Source: Parabacteroides sp. PH5-46 (GTDB taxonomy: Bacteria > Bacteroidota > Bacteroidia > Bacteroidales > Tannerellaceae). From it: a DNA stretch of 64,000 nucleotides. The position numbers and the translations under genes were made by a program. Under the pieces are notes generated by a model. That model did not search any database. It saw only the letters and a list, made by a program, of their open reading frames with translations, and had not been told where the DNA came from. Positions 36,512 to 44,684 of the stretch are shown one piece after another (position 1 is the stretch's first letter; every line of letters begins with the position of its first letter). Location: the NCBI RefSeq assembly GCF_029892785.1, contig NZ_JARXXA010000002.1, positions 1 through 64,000 of the forward strand. The letters are read 5' to 3'.

Positions 36512-37708
36512 TTATTTTTGATTACGCGGATATTTAGCCGGGATGGCCATCATTTCTGCTAAGAAGACTGGATCCCTAAATTTGCAGGTCAATCGGTCGT
36601 ACTGGTCTCCCGACGTATCCCAAAGCATGGGGCACATGCCGCGTGAATATACAGCTTCAGTGACACGAACGGCGTACAGCCTTCTCATTGCCTGAGATTT
36701 GCCTTTGCCGCAGGCTGCATATTCGCCTACAATTACGGGCACTCCTTTGTCTACACAATTCTTTTTCAACAACTCCATATTATCCTGAAGTTCTTTCAAC
36801 TCTTCGGCTGTTCCCCAGGTAGCTCGGCCTACACCCCATCCGGCGTCGACACCGGCATCGAGTATAGCAAATAGAGCCGGGGTATAATAATGTACGGTTA
36901 TCGCTAAGCGATTGGCGGGGTCGGTAGGCATTTTAAAGAGTGGGTCATAAGCATACTCCAGCCCGGTGTTGTATATTTCTACCAAGAGATGGCGTGTTGC
37001 GTTGTTGCCGCCAGACCTTCTTACGATGTCGACAAAGAGTTGATTAATCTCATTCACATATCCAAGTGCTGTTGCTTTTTCGGCCTCTCCTCCACTCCAA
37101 GGAGTCCATATTGCATCATAGCCTATCTCATTCATGGGTTCAAACATCAGGTGGTCGCCGTATTTCTCAAAGCGTTGGCATATTTGTTCCCATACAGAGG
37201 TGAATTTCCTCTTGGCTTCATTGTCTGTTGGAACTTTCATTATCCATTCATTTTCATGATGTATATTTATGACAGCTACCATGCCGCAGTCGAGCGTCCA
37301 ATTTAGGATTTTTTCGACTCTATCCATCAGGTCGGGATGAATTTTATAATCATTCGACATCATATTACCCCAACTGACAGGGATTCGGAGCGAGGAATAA
37401 CCGGCTTTGGCATATCCTTCGATGATCTCTTTTGTAATGACAGGACTGCCCCATGCTTGTTCGTAGTTAAGGATGTTACCCGGAGTGATCCAATCACCTA
37501 CGGCATCCAATGTATTGCCGAGGTTTATGCCTAAGCCCATTTCGTCAATAAGCTGCTGAGTCGTGAAGTCTTCGCGCACCACATATTTGTCAACTTCAGG
37601 AGCAGGCTCCTCCTCCGAAGGAGTTTGCTCTTCAGGTATTTCTTTGTTATCAGAACATGCGAAAAAAAGGAGGCTCAACAGAATCAGTAGGTTCAATTTC
37701 GTTTTCAT
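36512..37708 (-). CDS. Glycoside hydrolase family 5 endoglycanase, lipoprotein
   Basis: The start at 37708 gives 398 residues with a clean lipoprotein signal (MKTKLNLLILLSLLFFAC). The longer frame to 37798 adds 30 residues without signal character. After a Glu/Pro-rich linker, the GH5 barrel begins at MGLGINLGNTLDA. The acid/base E194 is in FEPMNEIGYD and the nucleophile E329 in PVIVGEYAA; HH in INIHHENEW and HYY in TVHYYTP are further conserved positions. GH5 members cut beta-1,4-glucans, mannans or xyloglucan. A surface-anchored endo-enzyme would complement the GH3/CE1 locus, but it lies outside it and has no adjacent susC/D. Confidence 0.92.
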   Translation of the reverse strand: MKTKLNLLILLSLLFFACSDNKEIPEEQTPSEEEPAPEVDKYVVREDFTTQQLIDEMGLGINLGNTLDAVGDWITPGNILNYEQAWGSPVITKEIIEGYAKAGYSSLRIPVSWGNMMSNDYKIHPDLMDRVEKILNWTLDCGMVAVINIHHENEWIMKVPTDNEAKRKFTSVWEQICQRFEKYGDHLMFEPMNEIGYDAIWTPWSGGEAEKATALGYVNEINQLFVDIVRRSGGNNATRHLLVEIYNTGLEYAYDPLFKMPTDPANRLAITVHYYTPALFAILDAGVDAGWGVGRATWGTAEELKELQDNMELLKKNCVDKGVPVIVGEYAACGKGKSQAMRRLYAVRVTEAVYSRGMCPMLWDTSGDQYDRLTCKFRDPVFLAEMMAIPAKYPRNQK

Positions 37709-37834
37709 GGGTATAATATATGGGATCAACGTTGTAAAAGTAGAATAAATAATCAGACTCTTTGGACGCAAATGTTTTGAGAAAGCATATATTATCAAAA
37801 CCCTCTCTATTATGAAACAAAAACACCCTTTCTT

Positions 37835-38443
37835 TCATTGTTGGGAATGGTTTTTGGTGGGTTCGTAGAGGGTTTTGTGTAGGGGGCTGCGTTTGAGTTT
37901 GCCTGCGGCCATGAGTTGGGTGAGTTTGCGGTAGGCGGTGGAGGGGGTGAGGGCGCAGATGCGTTGGAACTGACGATTGGTTATATAGGTGTTATCCATG
38001 AAGTAGGTTGCTAGGATTTTGTCTATTTCTGTTTCCGAATAGTTGCTTGAATGGCTTTTTTCTTTTACTCGGTTGCAATGGGCTTTGCCGAACTCTTTCT
38101 TCATTATGGTATCCGGACGATAGGTAACTGATTTTACACGTACTGATTCGGCTCGTATCTCTTTAGGTGTTTCTATGGGCGGACAGGATAAGGTCAGTTG
38201 GAAATAGCCCAGCCCTTCCAGGTGGATACGGTATCCGTTCAGGAGTTTTTTCGACATCAGTCTTGTTAAAGCCGCCAGAACACCTTTTACGTCTGCGGTA
38301 GTCATTGTGTTGGACTCGTGGATAAGTTCGGCGATTTCTTCCAGGTCTATAGTGCCCTGAGGAATTACGCGTGCATGTAACCTTGCTTTTCTGTTGCCGC
38401 TTTTTGGAAGCGGGTTTTGATAAAAATCATAATTTAATCCCAT
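37835..38443 (-). CDS. HU-like DNA-binding protein with C-terminal extension
   Basis: Of the 202 residues, about 1-125 fit the HU/IHF-like fold found in Bacteroidetes proteins, with NPLPKSGNRKARLHARVIPQG, a helical dimerisation region and GYRIHLEGLGYFQLTLS. The last 60 residues (EIDKILATYFMDNTYITNRQFQRICALTPSTAYRKLTQLMAAGKL in pieces) look like a winged helix-turn-helix. It probably shapes DNA near its sites. Four palindromes 55-136 bases upstream may be its own autoregulatory sites. Confidence 0.75.
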   Translation of the reverse strand: MGLNYDFYQNPLPKSGNRKARLHARVIPQGTIDLEEIAELIHESNTMTTADVKGVLAALTRLMSKKLLNGYRIHLEGLGYFQLTLSCPPIETPKEIRAESVRVKSVTYRPDTIMKKEFGKAHCNRVKEKSHSSNYSETEIDKILATYFMDNTYITNRQFQRICALTPSTAYRKLTQLMAAGKLKRSPLHKTLYEPTKNHSQQ

Positions 38444-38498
38444 CGTTTTATAGTTTTGGTTTATACTATTATTTGTTTACTCGCTTATTTTTATCTTC

Positions 38499-38579
38499 TT
38501 CACAACTGTGAAAATGCCATTTCACACGTGTAGAAAGTACTTTTCACAGGTTGTGAAGACTACTTTTTACAGCTGTGAA
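38499..38579. promoter_or_regulatory. Four phased palindromic sites (TTCACA-n2/3-TGTGAA)
   Basis: TTCACAACTGTGAA (38499-38512), TTCACACGTGTAGA (38521-38534), TTCACAGGTTGTGAA (38543-38557) and TTTACAGCTGTGAA (38566-38579) start 22, 22 and 23 bases apart, so all face the same side of the helix. They fill the upstream region of the HU-like gene. A dimeric repressor or activator binding cooperatively is the simplest reading. Confidence 0.8.
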
Positions 38580-38655
38580 AAGTATAAAAATACGTTACAA
38601 AAGTAGTGAAAAATATGTATGAAACAATAAAATATTGACAGTATATGGTAAAAAC

Positions 38656-39615
38656 TTACAATTCCTTTAGCTCTTCCCGTTGTTTTTTAAAGAATTGTAT
38701 CTTCTCCTTTTCAGCGCTTTCTGATATGAGTATTGAGGCGCCCCGCATTCTTTGTATCCATCTGCGTGCTACGGTGCAGGCTTCTTTATCTGTAGAATTG
38801 ATCCTGTGGGGGCCAAATATAGGTATGGTGTATGACGACATTTTTTCGGACCACATATAAAGTTCGGTCTTATTGACGTTCAGGTCACACAGATAGATTT
38901 CAAACTTATTCCCTTTTTTACTGATTTTCCCGTCATTGGTTTTTTCTTCCATTCTATCTAATCCTTGATATAACTCATCTTTTATTTGCCGTATGGATTC
39001 CGGAGATATCAGGTGTATGCTCTCAAAATATTTTAAATCTTTGATGAGGCGAGAGGTTAAATCTGTCTTCCAGATATAGTATGTGTACTTAATGTTTTTG
39101 TACATTTCATAACCTATGTGATTATACTCCATCAGTTTAGATGGGATTTCTATCGATTCATATCGTTGGTTTATACTCTTTTGATCGTAATAATGTTTCC
39201 AGACAAACCAATGGTACTTCAACAAGTGTTCGTAAGGACTAAACAGAGTGATCGGGTAAGTATAAAAAACACCTCCCATTTCCGAATCCGGCTGTGAAGC
39301 AAGTTGTTCGAGAAAAGACAGCTGCTTTTCTAAAACTTCATAATCGATATCTTCAATAGTATGGAAGATATCCAGGTTCATCTCCATACTGTTAGGAGAG
39401 TGCATGTTTAAAGCCTTATCTAATGAGATGTTATATTTTTTTGCCAATATACCTATTTCATCCGTCTTAAAGCTTGTGAATCCATTCAATCTACGATAAA
39501 TGGATATTTTGTCTAGATCTAATGTATTGGCAATTTCGTTTACTAAAATTTTCTTCTTCGGAAATACTTCCGACAATACATTCAGAAAGTTTTGGTTTAA
39601 CATTTTCTCGTTCAT
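38656..39615 (-). CDS. HTH regulator, paralogue 1 of 3, next to fimbrial genes
   Basis: The 319-residue protein has an N-terminal helix-turn-helix (about 15-75, LVNEIANTLDLDKISIYRRLNG) and a long helical C-terminal region. It shares with the 49070 and 59506 proteins the NTERM pattern YRRL-G...F...E, a K-FE-(I/L)-Y-(L/I)-(C/S) strand near 241 and the C-terminal ISESAEKEKIQFFKKQ. The family is not one I can name. It is divergent from the fimbrial operon (145-base gap) and is a good candidate for its regulator. Confidence 0.75.
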   Translation of the reverse strand: MNEKMLNQNFLNVLSEVFPKKKILVNEIANTLDLDKISIYRRLNGFTSFKTDEIGILAKKYNISLDKALNMHSPNSMEMNLDIFHTIEDIDYEVLEKQLSFLEQLASQPDSEMGGVFYTYPITLFSPYEHLLKYHWFVWKHYYDQKSINQRYESIEIPSKLMEYNHIGYEMYKNIKYTYYIWKTDLTSRLIKDLKYFESIHLISPESIRQIKDELYQGLDRMEEKTNDGKISKKGNKFEIYLCDLNVNKTELYMWSEKMSSYTIPIFGPHRINSTDKEACTVARRWIQRMRGASILISESAEKEKIQFFKKQREELKEL

Positions 39616-39760
39616 GATTCTTAAGAATACAAAATTAATAATGCAAAAATAAATATTATTGATGAAAATAGCAAATTATTTATTATTGACGGCAAGTATA
39701 AGTCGAACACTACGTATTATTATGTAAACGGAACAAAATAAGTAGACATATCTAACCCGA

Positions 39761-40393
39761 ATGATTTGGATTGATAGATTATATATATATATATGTATAG
39801 GATTAATTATAATAATTAGTCCTCTTTCGGCGCAGAAGTATGCAAACGATGTACATAGTAGAAATACCGGGATTGTTTCTCCGCCGGCTTTTGCATTGAC
39901 AACAAATGTCCTTTACGGACTTGGAGGGCTGACTCCTAATCTTGGACTGGAGTTTGGTTTGTCGCAAAATGTATCGATGGAAACTTCGCTCGCATATAAT
40001 CCATGGATTTTGAAGGAATCGGAAAATAAGAAGTTGAAGCATTGGATTGCTAAAACAGAGTTGAAGTATTGGTTGTGCGAACGTTTCTACGGACATTATT
40101 TCGGTATACATCCTTTTGGCGGTGAATTTAATATAAGTGGTTATACCATTCCCTTGTTGTTTGAAAAAGAATACCGGTATGAAGGTTATGCCCTTGGGGC
40201 GGGAATTTCTTATGGATATCATTGGATATTGAATCACAGGTGGAGCTTGGCTGCATCCTTGGGTGTTGGTTATGCGTATTTGAATTATTCGCAATTTGAC
40301 TGTCCGAAATGTTCACCTCTGCTGGAAAAAGCAAGTAAACATTATTTAGGTCCGACGGAAGCGGGCATTAGTCTTATTTATATAATCAAGTGA
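39761..40393 (+). CDS. DUF3575 outer-membrane protein of the fimbrial locus
   Basis: The 210-residue protein has a signal peptide ending PLSAQ (about 24). A beta-rich domain follows with the DUF3575 pattern: LTTNVLYGLGGLTPNLGLEFGLSQNVS, WIAKTELKYWLCERFYGHYFGIH and GISYGYHWIL...GVGYAYLNY. It probably forms a small outer-membrane barrel. DUF3575 genes regularly precede DUF3868 and fimbrillin genes in Bacteroidales, as here. Its stop overlaps the beginning of the next frame. Confidence 0.85.
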   Translation: MIWIDRLYIYICIGLIIIISPLSAQKYANDVHSRNTGIVSPPAFALTTNVLYGLGGLTPNLGLEFGLSQNVSMETSLAYNPWILKESENKKLKHWIAKTELKYWLCERFYGHYFGIHPFGGEFNISGYTIPLLFEKEYRYEGYALGAGISYGYHWILNHRWSLAASLGVGYAYLNYSQFDCPKCSPLLEKASKHYLGPTEAGISLIYIIK

Positions 40394-40404
40394 ATGAGCG
40401 TTTT

Positions 40405-41901
40405 ATGAGAAAGATTATACATCATACATACATAATTGCTTTACTTGCATTATTGGTAAATCCGCTATCGGCTCAGAAGGAATCGCTTATTTTTAATGCT
40501 CAGATACCGGTGCGTCTTCAATCGCTCCGTCAGGTAGAGGATTCTGTTCAGCTTGTGATGGATATAGATCTGACAAATGTGCAAATAGAAGCAGACCGTT
40601 TCCTTCTATTGACGCCCATGCTGGTTACGCCACAAGGAAAAGAGCTAAGCCTCAAAAATATTTTAATCAACGGAAGCAGGCGCCACAAAGCGTTTATGCG
40701 TGGGATAAAACTGAATGGATGGGAATCTCAAATAAACGAAGTCCACCATAACGTAATAAACCTGAATGAAACCGGTAGAAGAGTGTACCGCTATCGGCAG
40801 TCGGTCGGTTTTGAAAACTGGATGCGGAATGCGGGTATGGAAATATCAGCAGAACTTTGCGCTTGTGGTGGTTATACACGGCAGCTGACTTTTGATAAGA
40901 TTGCCGACCGTATCATTTCGGAGAACGCAAAAACGTATCGTGTATCGCCTACTGTTACTTTTATTTGTCCTGAAGTAGAAGAGGTAAAAGCTCGTAGTGA
41001 ATCGGTGGATGTGTTCCTTGATTTCCCGGTAGCCAGTACTGAAATTAATCCTGTTTACGGAAATAATCCACGGGAGCTTCAACGGCTGGAACAGCTCTTA
41101 CGGGAGCTTCATGAAGACAAAAATTTGACTGTTACGGGAGTTATGATTACTGGTTATGCCTCTCCGGAGGGTGATGTGAATTTTAACAACAGATTGTCTG
41201 TAGGCCGTGTAGAAGCATTAAGGAATTATCTTTCAATGCGTGCCGGAATTCCATTCTATTCTTATCAGATAGAATATGGTGGGGAAGACTGGAAAGGCTT
41301 GACAAACTTAGTAAGGAATTCATATATCGAACCGAAAGAAACAATCCTGTCGATTATCAGTTTTTACAATCCGATAGAACGAAAAGAAAGACTGAAAGCT
41401 TTGAACGGAGGACGAACCTATCAATATTTATTACATGCATTGTACCCTCAATTGAGGCGGGTTGTCAGCCGGATTGATTACACTGCCAGGAAGTTTGATA
41501 TTGATGAAGCAAAGCGGATTATAAAAACGCGGCCGAAGCAATTAAGCTTAAATGAAATTTTCCAGGTAGCCAATACATACCGGGAAGGAAGCAAAGAATT
41601 CAGAGAAGTAATCGAAACGGCAATAAAATGTTTTCCGAACGATCCGGTAGCCAATCTGAATGCGGCAGCTTCAGCCCTGCTTGAAAAAGATATTATCCGG
41701 GCAGAACATTATTTACAGAAATCACGAAAAAATACGCCGGAATATTACAATAATCTCGGTGTGTTGGAAATGATAAAAGGAAATAATAAACGTGCAAAGA
41801 GCTTATTCGAACGTGCCGCAAAAACGAATTCGAGTGCTGCATTAAAAAACATGGAGGAATTAATTAAAAAAGATAAAGCCGATAAGCAAATGATAAATTG
41901 A
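40405..41901 (+). CDS. DUF3868/OmpA-like protein with TPR repeats, fimbrial locus
   Basis: I prefer ATG 40405, which begins the signal peptide (MRKIIHHTYIIALLALL, cleavage near LSAQ); the frame also opens with GTG at 40390, which overlaps the DUF3575 stop. The mature protein (about 475 residues) has an N-terminal beta domain (DUF3868-like, about 25-200), an OmpA-like segment (VTGVMITGYASPEGDVNFNNRLSVGRVEALRNYL in pieces, about 240-275) and TPR-like helices near the C-terminus (EYYNNLGVLEMIKGNNKRAKSLFERA). It may anchor the fimbrial apparatus to peptidoglycan. Confidence 0.82.
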   Translation: MRKIIHHTYIIALLALLVNPLSAQKESLIFNAQIPVRLQSLRQVEDSVQLVMDIDLTNVQIEADRFLLLTPMLVTPQGKELSLKNILINGSRRHKAFMRGIKLNGWESQINEVHHNVINLNETGRRVYRYRQSVGFENWMRNAGMEISAELCACGGYTRQLTFDKIADRIISENAKTYRVSPTVTFICPEVEEVKARSESVDVFLDFPVASTEINPVYGNNPRELQRLEQLLRELHEDKNLTVTGVMITGYASPEGDVNFNNRLSVGRVEALRNYLSMRAGIPFYSYQIEYGGEDWKGLTNLVRNSYIEPKETILSIISFYNPIERKERLKALNGGRTYQYLLHALYPQLRRVVSRIDYTARKFDIDEAKRIIKTRPKQLSLNEIFQVANTYREGSKEFREVIETAIKCFPNDPVANLNAAASALLEKDIIRAEHYLQKSRKNTPEYYNNLGVLEMIKGNNKRAKSLFERAAKTNSSAALKNMEELIKKDKADKQMIN

Positions 41902-42025
41902 ACAAATGCATGACACAAATTAATTACTAACAAAAAAAGATAAGACAGACAGAACATAAATTTTGAAACTAAACAAAAAAGAAAATTACTTATTCTATTT
42001 ATTATTTATTAAATTAAAAAGCAAA

Positions 42026-43639
42026 ATGAAGAAGCTTATTTATTTATTTGCGCTGGCAATTCTTGCCGGCATGGGATTCTGCGCTTGCTCAACCGAAGAA
42101 GTGACGCCAATATCCCCAACTAACCCAGGTACTGACCCAAGTGGAAACCCTTCTACTTATGCAACTTTCAGATTTAATCTGGCTGCTTCCAGCCGGGCAG
42201 AAGCAGACTATGTTCCGGGTAAATTTACCCCTAAGGATACAGAGGATGCTACACTAAATCCGAATGATTTGCGATTAGTTATTTTCAATGCTAAGAATGG
42301 AGCTGTTGAGTATAATGAGAAGATGACTAAAACCAGCGAAACAGTATTGTTAACTGCTGGAAAGAAGAAAATATTTGTTTTTGCCAATGTAGGAACATTG
42401 AATGATACAAATGGTGGTGCTACGGATAATTTTAATGCTCGTATTGCTGAATTTACGAAAGGTGGAACAAAAACTTATAGTGATTTTGAGAAGTTGACAT
42501 TCTCAGCAGGTACTCCACAAATTTATAGTGTAGACAAAGCAACAACTGACAGATCATTCAATATTGCTCCTCTGCATACTTATCCGGCAGCGGCTCATGG
42601 GCTTCCTGCAAGTAACAGCAATGAGTTTGAATATGATGCAAAAGCAGATGTTACGAAAGAACAGGCAGAAGATAATAGTGTAACACCTTCTAATAGCGGA
42701 ACAAATCCGAACAACCGTTTTAATATCCAATTGTATTATATGGTTGCAAAAGCACGTCTTGTTACTGGTCCGCAAGCACTGACTGATGGTTCTGTAAGCC
42801 CGTACCATAAGGTGTCTAACATTAAGTATTCTATCAAGAATCTTGCACGTTACACGTATTATACGCAACACACTTCAGTTCCTCAATCTTATTATCATTT
42901 TGCAAACTATGAGTTAACTACTCTGCAGACTGAATTTGATAAGGACTTTGATTATGCTTCATCTATAGAAATCAATGCTGAGCCTTCAAATACACAAGAA
43001 TCTTCAGCAAACTACTTGTATGTTCCTGAAAATACACACCAACATATCCGTCGCGGACAATCTTCTTTCTATGCTATCAACCTGACATTTGAACCTGGTA
43101 CGGTAGTAGAGTCGGTTACTCAGGACTTAAATGTAGGGCTGGTAACGACTACTAAGAAGTTAGCTGATTTTACAGGTGCTAATTCTAAAGATTATATTTA
43201 CGTATCATCTCCAATCACTTCATCTATAGGCAGAGGCACTTATTTCAAGACATATGACTTGTTAGTACAAGCTGTTTGGATTGACCAGTTTGGAAATAGT
43301 ACAAATAAGTGGGCCGGATCACAAGCTCAGAAAGATGAAGCTATTGCTCATATTGAAACGAAAAAAGTAGATAACGAATTGCCTTATCTTGCGTTTACAA
43401 ATGCACAGAGCTGGTATCGTTTAGACATAGGAGAAGGCGATGGCGATTCTGCTGATTTTGGAGTACTTCGTGGACGTTCGTATGTTGCAACAATTAATGC
43501 GATTACAGGACCTGGTTATCCTAAGGAAGAAAATTTGTATAACAAGCCTGGTGACCCTGTATCTTCAATGGCATATCTGAACGCTACAATCACAGCTGCT
43601 AAGTGGATCCCTGCTTCTCAGACAGGCGTTCTTGAGTAA
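42026..43639 (+). CDS. Mfa1-type major fimbrillin, lipoprotein precursor
   Basis: The ATG at 42026 gives a standard lipoprotein signal (MKKLIYLFALAILAG, lipobox GFCAC), 537 residues. The upstream in-frame ATG at 41963 adds 21 Lys/Leu-rich residues and is unlikely. A Thr/Pro linker is followed by LAASSRAEADYVPGKF, where an Arg-directed protease would cut to release the polymerising form, as in FimA/Mfa1. Two beta-sandwich lobes fill the rest. Such subunits are shed from lipid, then assemble by strand exchange. A hairpin follows directly, which would lower expression of the minor subunits. Confidence 0.88.
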   Translation: MKKLIYLFALAILAGMGFCACSTEEVTPISPTNPGTDPSGNPSTYATFRFNLAASSRAEADYVPGKFTPKDTEDATLNPNDLRLVIFNAKNGAVEYNEKMTKTSETVLLTAGKKKIFVFANVGTLNDTNGGATDNFNARIAEFTKGGTKTYSDFEKLTFSAGTPQIYSVDKATTDRSFNIAPLHTYPAAAHGLPASNSNEFEYDAKADVTKEQAEDNSVTPSNSGTNPNNRFNIQLYYMVAKARLVTGPQALTDGSVSPYHKVSNIKYSIKNLARYTYYTQHTSVPQSYYHFANYELTTLQTEFDKDFDYASSIEINAEPSNTQESSANYLYVPENTHQHIRRGQSSFYAINLTFEPGTVVESVTQDLNVGLVTTTKKLADFTGANSKDYIYVSSPITSSIGRGTYFKTYDLLVQAVWIDQFGNSTNKWAGSQAQKDEAIAHIETKKVDNELPYLAFTNAQSWYRLDIGEGDGDSADFGVLRGRSYVATINAITGPGYPKEENLYNKPGDPVSSMAYLNATITAAKWIPASQTGVLE

Positions 43640-43660
43640 TAATTGTAATTATCGTAAACA

Positions 43661-43684
43661 GAGACCGGTACTAACCCCGGTCTC
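43661..43684 (+). terminator. Hairpin after the major fimbrillin (partial terminator)
   Basis: GAGACCGG (43661-43668) pairs with CCGGTCTC (43677-43684), followed by a T-rich but interrupted tail. It sits in the gap between the major and minor subunit genes and could reduce read-through, giving far more major subunit than anchor and tip. Confidence 0.65.
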
Positions 43685-43716
43685 CTGTTTTACTTTACAA
43701 AAAAAGAATAAAGACG

Positions 43717-44667
43717 ATGTTGCCGGTAATTTTTTTTAAAATAAGAAGCGCTGCCCTTACATTAATATTCATTGTCTTATTGCAGAGTTGCATACAAGAT
43801 GATTTATCGAATTGTGGAATAGGAGTAAGATACCGTTTTGTGAAAAATGTAGAAGGTATTGACAAATTCTCTACTTCTATAAACGAAATTAGCCTTTTTG
43901 TATTTGACGAAAATAAGCATTTCTTAGGGAAGTACACGGAAAGTACAGCCCATATGTATGATCAGACAATGCTGCTTCCCCTAAAAAAAGGAAAATATTT
44001 TCTGGTGGCCTGGGGCGGTTTGAGTGATGATTATAATCTTACTTCTTGTGTGGTAGGTAAAACCATCATGGAAGACTTTTTATTATCATTGAAATCTGAT
44101 CAGGGCATAGTAAATACACATCCGGCCGATCTTTATTATGGAGGAATAGAAGAAATCGAAATAAAAGAACCGTATACAGGAACAAAATATATTACGATAG
44201 ATATGATGAAGAATACGAATACTATTCATGTCGTAACTTCAGGACTTCCTTTCGGGATAAACTCAAATTCTACACATAACTCTTCTTATGAATGTAAGAT
44301 AACGTCCGTTAACGAAGCTTATAAAATAGACAATTCAATCGTAGGCAAACGCCTGACATATCTTCCCTATGAGAAAATAGAGAATAAAGAATTGTTTTCG
44401 GATTTTGTTGTTATGCGTGAATTAAATAATGGTTCAACAGAATCTAATATCATTATTTCCGAGACTACATCTGGTGGCTTTGCTCCGAAGGAATTATTAA
44501 AAATAAAACTAACCGATTTATTGATCGAAGCATCGATAACAAAAGATCTTGATATAGACGATGATTTTAAAATTAATATACTATTTGACGAGAATAGCGG
44601 ACATTTTAAGATTTCGATAAAAGATTGGGTTGTTGTTGTCAATGACGGAGGCAATATTATAGGCTAA
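43717..44667 (+). CDS. FimB/Mfa2-family fimbrial anchor lipoprotein
   Basis: The 316-residue lipoprotein has lipobox LLQSC (Cys at about 25) followed by the family hallmark DDLSNCGIGVRYRFVKN and EISLFVFDENKHFLGKY. The remainder is two beta-sandwich lobes with a YYGGIEEIEI motif. FimB and Mfa2 hold the fimbrial shaft in the outer membrane and limit its length. The gene lies 77 bases after the fimbrillin and 17 before the first tip-type subunit, consistent with one operon. Confidence 0.9.
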   Translation: MLPVIFFKIRSAALTLIFIVLLQSCIQDDLSNCGIGVRYRFVKNVEGIDKFSTSINEISLFVFDENKHFLGKYTESTAHMYDQTMLLPLKKGKYFLVAWGGLSDDYNLTSCVVGKTIMEDFLLSLKSDQGIVNTHPADLYYGGIEEIEIKEPYTGTKYITIDMMKNTNTIHVVTSGLPFGINSNSTHNSSYECKITSVNEAYKIDNSIVGKRLTYLPYEKIENKELFSDFVVMRELNNGSTESNIIISETTSGGFAPKELLKIKLTDLLIEASITKDLDIDDDFKINILFDENSGHFKISIKDWVVVVNDGGNIIG

Positions 44668-44684
44668 CTATATATAGCGATCAT

